From positions 43,821 to 107,820 of the forward strand of contig NMRB01000917.1 of the NCBI GenBank assembly GCA_002633025.1: a stretch of DNA of 64,000 nt, written 5' to 3'. Positions 1 through 9,791 of this stretch are shown piece by piece. Position numbers and translations under genes: made by a program. Numbering within the stretch: the first letter of the stretch is position 1; each line of letters begins with the position of its first letter. Source of the stretch: Notospermus geniculatus (Eukaryota > Nemertea > Pilidiophora > Heteronemertea > Lineidae). The notes beneath the pieces were generated by a model. It was not told the DNA's origin, ran no database searches, and was given only the letters and a program-made list of their open reading frames with translations.

Positions 1-888
1 TTAGGCATTAATGTTTTGTTTTGCTGGTTGGTTTCATTTTAAAAGATTTCAAGAAAACTGCTGTTAGCTGATGTGTCAGTGTATTGAAGAAACAATTCAT
101 GTACATGTTGCTTACTGGAGCAAAAGAACATTGAATACAAAGATGTATGTTCAGAATAAGACTTTGTTGATTTCTTCAAGTTATTTCTTGTCTCACAAAA
201 AGAAATACCAAAGTTCTGTGGATCAATAACTGGAAGTAGTGATGCCCCATCCCCTCCACAGATACAATGAACATAAAACTAATTCCAAGACAGATATGAG
301 AGAAAAACTCTTCATCATCATCATCATCAGGTGAGATCAAAGGTCAAAGACCTGTTGATCTGCCGCGGCAAACTGACAGAAGCAAGAACTCTGCACAGAG
401 GAGCGGGTAGGAGACAGGGTTGTTTTCCAAGACTCTTGTCTTGGATTGGAAGTCCCTGATGACAGCTCTTGGCAAGAGCTGTCATCAGGGAAAACAGCTT
501 GGATTGGAAAGGCAACATTGATGATTTTACTGATAATTTCAATCCGTCCACAAGGAAAAAAGTTTTGAGAATGAAATTTGATTATAAAGTTGACCACGGA
601 AGCATTTTCTACTTCAAATAAAGTGAGTGAAACATAGTATTTCCTTAGCAATGTCTCCCAGACAGGAGCGTCTGCTATTTTATGTCAGACAACAAAACAT
701 ACTTTTTCGCAGAAAATGGACCTTAAATACCCGAACCGTTTCATTCAAAGTGCAGATAATACTTACTTATATCTGTTCCGAAGACTTTGATATAAATCGA
801 GTGAATAATGTGTCCACAATCGATGATTTTGCAGGGAAAATTGGTCAATTTTTGGCTTGCTCTTCACATTTTGGAGGTAACAAAGACC
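1..888. other. Intergenic, upstream of UBXN7
   Basis: No coding exon is supportable here. It has a (CAT)n run near 311-328, a perfect short hairpin at 454-490 and otherwise unremarkable AT-rich sequence. The short reading frames show no recognisable domain and no splice-site support. Confidence 0.6.
454..490. repeat. Perfect 17-bp-arm hairpin
   Basis: Arms CCCTGATGACAGCTCTT and AAGAGCTGTCATCAGGG are exact reverse complements around a 3-nt loop. The phrase CTTGGATTGGAA also occurs on both sides (about 438-449 and 499-510), so the hairpin sits inside a small direct repeat. Confidence 0.85.
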
Positions 889-983
889 GGTCACTGTGTA
901 GTCTCGTGCAGCCAGCCGTTTTGTTCCACAGTGTTGCTGCCGTTCCCAACAGCGGCTGGTTGACCGAGACTAGTCACTGTGAC
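889..983. repeat. Inverted repeat abutting the UBXN7 start
   Basis: The left arm (GGTCACTGTGTAGTCTCG, then GCAGCCAGCCG) is matched in reverse by the right arm (CAGCGGCTGGTTGACCGAG, then ACTAGTCACTGTGAC) with a few mismatches. It ends 8 bp before the UBXN7 ATG, so it probably forms part of the 5' UTR or core promoter. It may be a small MITE remnant. Confidence 0.6.
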
Positions 984-990
984 GTTCAAG

Positions 991-3900
991 ATGGCTTCTT
1001 CGAGCGGGCAGAAAAATTGGAATCAGATTGACAACGCTCTTTTGGAGCAATTTATAGCAGTTACTGGTGAGAATAATGGTTGATTTTCCTGTATTAAATA
1101 GATAGGTAGTGTAGGTGACAATTGAATCCTGATTCATTGTAAGATCGCTTAATCAGGAGGCTGGAAACATGGTAACAAAAGGCGTCATCCTCATCCTCGG
1201 CTCGCCGCCGCCGATTTTTCTTCACACAGTGTGTGCCCAAAAAATTTGCCCGTAATTTTGATAATAACAATACAATACAATACAATCTCATGCGACAATG
1301 TCCACCACCCATCCTGGCTGGTATGTAGGGTCAAATGAGCAGATTGGATTCTGCAGTGATGATGACATAGCATAGGCCTAGGGGGCCTACAGCCCATCAC
1401 TTTAGATACAAAACTGGAGAAAACTAATACGAGACAAGAAGAGGACGAGAAAACAATGTAAATAGTTTCGTTTCGTCGGATTTATATAATACATGTATAT
1501 GGACTACCGTCAAAGCGGCACGGCAGTAAAACCGGAAAAGTAAAATGATACGAGCGGGAAAGACCAATTAATGGTCACAAACCGAAATTTGATGATGATG
1601 ATGATGATCACTAGCTACCGTCCTCAGCATGCTCAGTGCTCACGAACATACCGCGACCGTACCGGTACCGGTCATGCCGGCGCGATGGGGATATGGGGGG
1701 GGGGAATCGTCAGACAGACATGCAATTTTGGCTCACTCGTTAAGTTGTTGAGGACTAGCCTACTTGATTCATTCACTATTTTCTCACCAGGAGCTTCCAA
1801 AGTCACGGGAAAGCGTCTTCTTGAAGCTTGTAATGGCAACTTGGACATGGCTATCGGTATGTTCATGGATAACAATGGCGTGGGTTTAGACCAGGAGCCG
1901 AGTACAAGCAGCGGTGGGGCGACAGCAATGGCCACAGAGGGAGCTGCAGCCATGCCTGGGACGAGTCTTGTTGATGATGAGTAAGTATTCATTGTTTCAA
2001 TGGCCCCCAATTCCCAACCATCTTGTATCTAATGGAGATCAGGGGAGATTTGTCTGAGAGACAAGTCAGAGTGATTTCAGCAAGAATTAATACATAACTG
2101 GTTCAGTGTCACCGGATTGTGCAATTGGAAATATTAATCCGATTGGTTAGAATGCTTCAGAGCAACAGGTCAACTTCTGTGTTGTCTGACTGACATTTTC
2201 CTTTCAGGTCTGAAGTTAGAGCACCTATACCCCAAAAGAATGAAGTACTTCTACAAGAACATCATTACCCAACCTACGGTAAGAAGGGTAACCAATCAGC
2301 TTTGTCTAAGACATTTTGGAATCCTATGCAAAAATGCCTTCAGATTCTATCCATGATACAGATTGGGTTCAAACAATTCTCATGCTTTTGTCATGATCTA
2401 CTTCTGCATCAGTTGTATTTTGAGATGATGCATCACAAGGTCTTTCTCAGCGACATGGATGAGAAGTTTCATTTGTATCTGAGCATGAGGATGGTGACCC
2501 AAGCTATTTGTGGTGTCATTATTGTAACTTTATTGTTCTTTCTTTATGTGTGCAGCTGCTGGGAGCCAGGAGGATGTCGATCTGGAGCTCCTTGGTATGG
2601 CTACTGTATGATAGGCCAACAGGGCTCAGAGTTACGACCATTTGGTAGCGTTCTGCTACCAGAATGTTGATTTCCATGTTGTTTATGGAAGCTTGGGTTC
2701 AGATCTCAAGTTTCTTTTGTCTCCCTAACATTCAGTTCTAGGACAAAGCCAGGAAGTTTCACCTTATTCAATTTTTTTCACAACTTTTTGGATATTTTTT
2801 GTTTTCAGATTTACCCATAGGTGATGAATCCTGGTAAAATTGTGAGGCCTAATACCAACCGTCAAATGTTCAAACTTTTACCAATCTTATTTTTGTTTTA
2901 AGGATTCCGGGGCACAAGACGCCGTCCACCACGATCGGTTTTTGATGGATTTCGAGACTTCCAGGCAGAAACAAGTAAGTTCTATGTTTGTGACCATAGC
3001 CAACATCTTGTCAATGTTTGTAACCATCACCGACAGAACTACGAACTTTTCATTTGGTAAACAAAAGCCCCAAAATTTAGTTTGTAATTTGAGGTTCTTG
3101 GCTTGTTACTTCCAAAAATCACTTGAGTCCCAAAACCACTTTGACTCCTTCCATTTTGCTTTCACTTCAGGACAACAAAGTGAATGGGGAGGTGGACCGC
3201 CGAAGACCAAAAAACGCAAAACCCTGGAGGATCTCTTCCGACCACCGCTGGATCTTATGCACAAAGGCACTTTCCATTCTGTGAGTTGAGCTATGTTCAG
3301 TAACAGTTGGGTGAAGGGTGTTGTTTGGGGCCGGGCAGCATTTTCAAACTCCCATAATAACTCTTGCAAATCAGTGACCATCATCAGTTCTGAAATGTGA
3401 AGCCTTCCTAAAAAAGTGGTGAAATTGAACCACGAGAGATGGCCTAGTCGTTGGACCTTGTCAAGTTCATTTTATTGGCACTACTTGTACTCTTTGTTTC
3501 CTTCTGGTGACCTTCTAGGCCAGGGACGTTGGTACCAAAACGAACAAATGGCTGATAGTCAACATACAGAACGTAAAAGAGTTTGGTTGCCAGGTGCTGA
3601 ATCGTGATGTTTGGAGTCAAACAGCAGTGAAGACGATCATACAAGAGCATTTTGTATTTTGGCAGGTGAGGAGATGTTGCTTGTAAATTTTCATTTGTGT
3701 GCTAAGGTGGGATATCCCTTAGCGAACTCCTCTACTATTAATCATGTTCTCCACCCCCAGGTGTACCATGACAGCGAAGAGGGAAGAAAGTACACTCAGT
3801 TCTACAAGATCAACCAATGGCCTTATATTGCTGTCCTGGATCCCAGGACTGGTGAAAATTTAGTCATTTGGAACAAGGTTGATGCCATGACATTCTGTGA

Positions 3901-5390
3901 CTTAGGTAAGTCAGCAGGTGTTTGTTAATGTTGTACGAGATCTGTTCTTGGTCTTGTTTTCCTTCCTTAATATAGTCTTAAAAACTAAGTTACCAGTAGT
4001 TGAATTGATAAGGTTTTTGTTTCATTGACAGTGACAGAGTTTTTGAGTGATCATCCCTCTCTCGACGGAGGGACGTCACCCCCGACCAAGAAGCAAAGAA
4101 CAGTGAGTATTAGATTGATCCAGTGTGCTTCTGAGTGGCGACTTAATCATAGTTGTATCTGGTGGCTGACATCAGTTGTCTGCGATTTCTCACGTCATGG
4201 CAGAAGCAACTGACACGGCCAGGCTTGAAAATAATATGGTGCAAAATTTCCAGAGAGAGTTCACCATTGTTCACCACGGTTCATCATTGTTTACCATTGT
4301 TCACCACGGTTCATCATTGTTCACCATTTTCAGATGAGTATCGTGGAAGAATCTGAGGACAGTCAGTTGGAGGCAGCTCTTAAAGCATCGTTAGAGGAGT
4401 CTCAAAAATCTCTGAAAAAATCAAACTCGGTCCAGTACATATCGGACTCCAACTCCGACACTGAGCTAGAAACTTTCTCAGATTCAGAGGAGGGGGACAA
4501 TGAAAAGGACCATTCTAAAAACAATTCAGATTCTGCGACAGAAAGGGGAGATTTGCACAAAAATACAGGCAGCAAACAATCAGGGAAAAGTGGGAGTAAA
4601 TCCTCAGGGGTTGCCGCTGATGGTGCTAATTCTAAATCTGTTGCTCAATCTGGGATGATTTGTGATAAAAATACAAAATATGACAGTGCATATAGCTCAG
4701 GATCACAAGGGGAGTCTTCAAAATCGGGTGGTAAAGCGTCGAAAAAATTATCAGGAAAAAACATGGAGGAGGATCTGCAGGGATGTTCGGGAGATGAGGG
4801 CAGAAAGAAGGTAGCAGTGGATGATGACGACTGGAAGCAACATTTGGGGAAAGAAGAAGGTAAGATTGGCTTCACGTGGTATTGAACCTGGTGTCTCTTT
4901 GATGCAAGTCGATACTCTATCCCTGCACCACTAAACTCTCACTACTCTGACAGTTCACTGCTGTCTTGTTTATTAAACGTTGTGTTCAACTCTCTTCCAG
5001 ACCCACTGACATCTATCAATATTCGTTTCCCCAATGGAAACCGAGAGCAAGTGAGGTGGCCGTGCTCATCAAAGTTATTTGTGAGTATTCAGAAGACATT
5101 ACAGTGTTCGCTCCTGATTCAACTAATCAAGCAATACATCAGAAGACTGAGCGGCAGTCACTCAAAATTTGCACACAACTGGTACGAAGATATGATCTAC
5201 TCACAGTCAATATCATTTTCCCTCTTTTCAGGCTTTAGTCCAATTTGTTGTTTCCAAAGGCTTCAGCAACGAACGTTACGAGCTGGTCACAAACTTTCCC
5301 CGTCGGCAGCTATCATACATGGATTTCGACCAAACACTCAAACAAGTCGGCCTTCATCCACAAGAGACAGTCTTCGTTCAGGAAAGATGA
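991..5390 (+). CDS. UBXN7: UBX domain-containing protein 7 (p97/VCP adaptor)
   Basis: This is an adaptor linking ubiquitylated substrates and cullin-RING ligases to the p97/VCP segregase (known for the family). Coding exons: 991-1066, 1791-1980, 2208-2278, 2556-2594, 2903-2974, 3171-3280, 3519-3665, 3761-3905, 4032-4102, 4334-4859, 5001-5080, 5232-5390. All have GT-AG borders and sum to 1686 nt, an open frame of 561 codons plus TGA (human is near 490). Seen in order: an N-terminal UBA (about 16-60, motif LEACNGNLDMAIGMF); the conserved APIPQK and FDGFRDFQ linkers; a thioredoxin-like UAS domain (about 165-300, LFRPPLDLMHKGTF, NRDVWS, VYHDSEEG, VLDPRTG); a UIM (about 312-330, EDSQLEAALKASLEES); a Ser/Asp/Lys-rich linker longer than in vertebrates; and a C-terminal UBX (about 483-561, NFPRRQLSYMDFDQTL, ending QETVFVQER). 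The start is the first ATG giving MASSSGQKNW directly before the UBA. Exon 2556-2594 is less certain. Confidence 0.95.
2556..2594 (+). other. UBXN7: Candidate 39-nt cassette exon of UBXN7
   Basis: A pyrimidine-rich tract ending TGTGCAG precedes a 39-nt stretch followed by GTATGG. It is phase 1 at both ends and encodes about 13 residues (AGSQEDVDLELLG) between the APIPQK and FDGFRDFQ motifs, so it can be included or skipped without changing frame. Vertebrate UBXN7 has only a short linker here. Confidence 0.55.
4258..4329. repeat. TTCACCATTG tandem repeat at the UBXN7 exon 10 acceptor
   Basis: About 2.5 copies of a 30-bp unit built from TTCACCATTG, TTCACCACGG and TTCATCATTG run directly into the 3' splice site before 4334. 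The last partial unit supplies the pyrimidine tract (CACCATTTTCAG). Confidence 0.8.
4875..4932 (-). repeat. tRNA-derived SINE remnant
   Basis: Read on the minus strand, this intronic stretch has an A-box-like TAGTGGTGCAGGGATAGAG and, about 35 bp later, a B-box-like GGTTCAATACC. The T-stem does not pair well, so it looks like a decayed tRNA-related SINE rather than a tRNA gene. Confidence 0.45.
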
Positions 5391-5724
5391 CCTGCTTGTT
5401 AGAAACCTATGGCAAATCTTGATGGAATATCCAGAATGTATTACCCATAATACTGTTCTGATGATATGTCGCAGTTGGGGCTGCACTGTTCGACAACATC
5501 TTCATGCCGGGTCAATGAATTGGTCTGACTGACTACCCGAGTCAAGTTGGGCAACTTTCACTCACAGAGATAATTTCAGGATGAGCTGCAACTTTGTCTG
5601 GTGTTCAGGGAATCACCGTGCGATCACCATTTCATATTCTACTTCCATTTTCCTGGTCAGGTGTCACTTCATTTGCAACTAAGTATTTTGAAAATAACAT
5701 CTTACTTGATACTGATGAAGTTTA

Positions 5725-5940
5725 CAGCAGGGATCCAATACATGTATATTTCCATAACAACTGTGAATATTTTAATCTTAAAAATCAAACATATTCAGCC
5801 ATCTAGTTGAGAAGAAGCTGTACGTTGTACCAGATATTAACACAGTTCACTGCAGGGATCCAATAAATGTATATTTCCATACCAACTGAATATTTTAATC
5901 TTAAGAATAAAATGTGTTCATCTGTTGAGTTGAAGACAAG
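5725..5940 (+). repeat. Duplicated 3' UTR module of UBXN7 with poly(A) signals
   Basis: The block from about 5725 (CAGCAGGGATCCAATACATG, then TATATTTCCATA) repeats imperfectly from about 5850 (TGCAGGGATCCAATAAATG, then TATATTTCCATA). Only the second copy carries AATAAA signals (5862-5867 and 5906-5911), which are the likely UBXN7 polyadenylation signals. Confidence 0.65.
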
Positions 5941-6552
5941 CTGTATTGTGACTGTACATAATATATACCAGTACATCTTCAAATGCCAAAAATGATGTTC
6001 GGTATACAGTTTGGATCACACTGTCATGTGCGTACAAATTATTGCCATTCTGAAGTTCTCAGGTGTCTAAGAATCTGACCCAGATATACTTTCTGAAACC
6101 TGATGCAATAGGCCCTCATTATGATGGTTGCTTCATCCACATTTCATGTAACTAAGGTAATAAGGGATATACAGTATTTGCTGATGTGAAGGATCCCAAA
6201 GAAATTTATAGGATGATTCAGATAAATGTTCCCAGAACAGGTCTCCACATGTAATTGTCCTGTGGATGTTCTTGGTGGTTAAATTTCGTGGATCAGTGCC
6301 ATCATTGAAGGCATCCTGTCCATAGATATTTTTTTCTGGCAAAGTGAAACAGGATTGTTGGTGCCATTTGTTTTGATTAGTGAGCCAAAAGGAAATCCTG
6401 TAAATTACCGGTATTGTAAACTAGCTACACCTTGAGTGTATTTTACATGTATTGAAAATGAAAAGTGGTTTATGAGTACTTAGGCCTATGTCATGAAGAT
6501 TCATCTATCCGAGTGTCTTGAATTACGGTATTGTTAATTGACACAGAATATT

Positions 6553-6699
6553 AAAAAAATATTTGATGTCCAGTCATAAAATATTGGAAATTATTTGTCA
6601 GATAAAAAAATTATTTCCCGAGGCGAAGCCGAGGGAAATAATTTTTTTATCTGACAAATAATTTCCAATATTTTATGACTGGACATCAAATATTTTTTT
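6553..6699. mobile_element. Near-perfect palindromic MITE
   Basis: Two arms of about 65 bp (6553-6619 and 6632-6699) are near-exact reverse complements around a short GC-rich centre (CCGAGGCGAAGCCGAGG), in otherwise AT-rich sequence. It has no coding capacity. The surrounding interval (5941-7345) has no gene and a single unresolved base at 6832. Confidence 0.85.
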
Positions 6700-7365
6700 T
6701 ATCATTACTCAACCTCGTAGCATGCAGGAATGAGGAATGTTTGCACGATCCAGAAGAGGCAGAAGGCAGGTGTTTTTCAGTTGGGGTAAAATAATGACCT
6801 TGGCCATAAAATAACGAAAATTATTTCATAGNAGAAGAGGGGGGGAGTGCAGTCTTAAACAGTCAGCAATTTGTGTATCTTCCATGTTTTAATGCTGTTT
6901 ATTCAGATCCATGCATTTACCTTGTTCAGAGTTCTGTACATGTAATTGATATGTACACCACTTTTTCAATGGTTATTAAATATTTTGTATGCATTTGATT
7001 ACTTTCTTTCATTCTGTTGCCCTATTGATTGAAGAGCCTTCTATCTGCCTGTGCTGGAACTAAAGTGGAATGGCCCTTATTTGACTTCTGGGCGGAAGAC
7101 ACCTCTGCACTAAAGACACACCTAAGTTCAGTCCGAAAGAGATATTTCAATTTATTTTGACTTCAGTAATCAGGACAACACCAGTCAGTCCCGAAGATAT
7201 CTTTACTAGAGATATTCAGTTAGGAGGAGAGCACTGATCTGATTTTTCATGGTGATAGACACTGCACCACGTCGTTCGTCATCAAACATATATAAAACTA
7301 ACTTCATAAGTTTCAATGATCAGCTTACGTAATAAGAGCCAGTGATGTACAAAATATTGAAATAC

Positions 7366-7371
7366 TTTATT
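7366..7371 (-). terminator. Candidate poly(A) signal of the zinc-finger gene
   Basis: AATAAA on the minus strand lies about 1.2 kb past the zinc-finger stop codon with no other gene between, implying a long 3' UTR (8566 down to about 7350). The gap could instead hold unrelated sequence. Confidence 0.4.
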
Positions 7372-8566
7372 GAAAATAAAAGTATATTTATGCACGTTTT
7401 TCTACGAAATGCTACATGTACCTAAATGCCACACAAGTTCATGTGTCTCAACTAACGGATGCATAAGCCATACAAGTAGATTCAAAGGGGTGCCAATGAA
7501 GTGAAGGGGCAGTCACAGAAATGTATATATACCTGACACAGAAGTGAAATGACATGAAGACTACCGCGACATAACAATTTTGTAGGCAGGGTTTTGATGG
7601 AAGTTCGACACTGATAGTGCTACTGCTTAAGCCCAGATTACTACTGCTCACTGAAAGATGACTCAAGTAAAAAATTCAGCACTACTGAATCGAATGCTAA
7701 GTGCCAAATTATTAGCTTTACAACATTGGGCGAAATGCTAGCCAAGGCCCTGCCCAGTGCTTATACTGGTAGTCGGTTCATCAATTCTATGCCGGAACAT
7801 GATTCACTCCTACCCAACTACAATACTAATGTTACACTAATCACAATGAAATTCATCTCTAAACAATAATTTATAATATGAAGAATATTAAACTACCAAT
7901 TCACTACCTCAAGTAAGAAGAACTCCACATAAGTTAATTCTTGAATATTAACTTGAATTCTCCTTCATATTAAAGCATATTTTCTCCACCCTGGGGCTTG
8001 GTGAACAAACATTAGCCAACGCCATGAACATACAATTTCTATGGCTTTAGAATGAGAGCAAATCAGCCCAAAATGGAGAATCTAATTGTGACAAAATATC
8101 TAATTAAACTGTGATTGTACATGACTAATTCCTCAAGACATTGTTATCATGGCTTTACATAGTTTACACTGTAACCCACTCTAAAACCAAGCTCATTTAT
8201 CTGAGTTAGTGTTTCACACTCATTTATGTAACAAACTACACGTGATTGTTGACCTTGTACTATGAATCTCAAATGAAGAAATGTTGGTATAAACTTGTTG
8301 ATTGATTTCAGCCTGGCCTGCAAGAAAAGTCCACTGATCTATATAAAGTTCCCTTGAGGCCTGATCTGGATCATTCCTGATTGATGAACTCTTACACAAG
8401 TTCCAGAAGGCAAAAACTAAAAAGAATGAAATCAGACTCAGAAATTGACAGGCCTGAACAATGACACTGTGAGTTACAAGTACTTTCATCTATGGCTGAC
8501 AATCATGATTAGTTTGACATGTTCAAAGAAACGCCCTTCAAAATAGATTGTAACCACACGAGGTTG

Positions 8567-9067
8567 TTACTCTGTCTCAGAATCCGTCTCAATCTGGTCA
8601 GCGTTCTGCTGGTTGAGCACATTCAAATCCTCCTTGCTGGGATATGGTATGTGAGCAACTTTGGCATGATAAACGATTGTCTCGGTGCTGTCTTTACACA
8701 CCACACGGTTGGTCTTGGCATTTTTCTTTTGCATTTGACGATGGTGGCGTAATTCCTGTTTGTCTGAAAAACACCGTCCACAATCGGCGCACATATGTAA
8801 CGAACTGGAGTCAGTATGCTCAGTCGGATTCTCTTCCTCGTTAACTTGTTGTTCCTGAACATTATGGGTACAGCTATGGCGTTTCAGATCATTAGGAGTT
8901 ACAAAGTTCTGGCCGCACTGATGGCAGTAGTACACTTTAATGTTATGACAACTGGGATTCGGAGTTGTTTGTTTGTTGTGGTCTGTATCAGAACTGTCAG
9001 ATGAACAACTACGTTTCAGAGGTGGAACCTGTGCTCCTGAAGTGTTTATATTCACTTTCACTGACAT
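8567..9067 (-). CDS. Small C2H2 zinc-finger protein, unnamed
   Basis: An uninterrupted 166-residue frame starting MSVKVNINTSG. One canonical C2H2 finger is visible at residues 48-68 (C48, C51, H64, H68; YYCHQCGQNFVTPNDLKRH). A second finger begins at C93/C96 with H109, but the final histidine position is occupied by Gln (HRQMQKK), so it is degenerate. The flanks are Ser/Asp/Glu-rich, and the C-terminus is acidic (QIETDSETE). A nucleic-acid-binding nuclear role is inferred from the finger only. The start is the first ATG of the open frame. A good 3' splice acceptor (TCTCTTCTTACAG) at 9135-9137 on this strand suggests a non-coding 5' exon joined at 9134. The gene is divergent from MIPEP. I do not recognise an orthologue; a retrocopy is possible because the coding part lacks introns. 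Confidence 0.65.
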   Translation of the reverse strand: MSVKVNINTSGAQVPPLKRSCSSDSSDTDHNKQTTPNPSCHNIKVYYCHQCGQNFVTPNDLKRHSCTHNVQEQQVNEEENPTEHTDSSSLHMCADCGRCFSDKQELRHHRQMQKKNAKTNRVVCKDSTETIVYHAKVAHIPYPSKEDLNVLNQQNADQIETDSETE

Positions 9068-9134
9068 TTTGAATCGTTATAGAAGCTGAGATTGTCTTCC
9101 ACTTTCAGAGGGGGAAAAGCTGCTCTTGTCGAAC

Positions 9135-9791
9135 CTGTAAGAAGAGATTATTACATATGTATGGAAAGGAAACAGTGTCAATGTACGAGTCTAGGACTAG
9201 GTATATAGGCCTATGCGGCGCCAGTTCAGACAGAGATAAGCTCGGCCTACTCTGAAATAAAGTAGGCCTACCGGTACGCCTACACTCAATTTGGAGAAGA
9301 AGATGGACAGTATATCTATGGGGTGGCCTACACCGTATGTACTGTGTGGTGCAGTTCAATCTACAGACAGTACACTGTCACTACACTGTCATGACTGTGC
9401 ACTGTTGTGTACAAAAAATATTTTCTCTTTTTCACCTTCAATTATTACCGCTAAGAATGGCACAAACTTCAATATCACTAGCTCTGTATCTCACTTACTC
9501 TCTCAGGAACCTCCCTGACAAATTTAATGTCAAAGACTCGATAGGCATCAACAAATAAAGTGAAAATTAGTCAGAAAATTTAATGCAATGGCATGCACAT
9601 TGTGGGGGCAGCCATAGTTAGTCTGGTGCTTGGTACCTTCTGTATGAAAATGTACAGCCAATACGTTGTCGAACCCGTCTGTCCACGCAATTCTTTACCT
9701 CCAAACAGTGGAGAGTTCGAAAATAAAAAGTTTTGTTTTTCATGATTTTTGGCACTCAAGTTCTACCCTCTAGATTACTCTACCATTAGAT
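9135..9791. promoter_or_regulatory. Divergent promoter interval between zinc-finger gene and MIPEP
   Basis: The 650 bp separating the two divergent genes should hold both promoters. I see TAGGCCTA-type palindromes (about 9206 and 9263) and a CACTGTCA-rich stretch (9366-9405), but no clear TATA box. Confidence 0.45.

Noticed and set aside
4875-4932. Possible tRNA gene on the minus strand
   Set aside because: A-box and B-box are recognisable but the T-stem and acceptor stem do not pair; treated as a SINE remnant.
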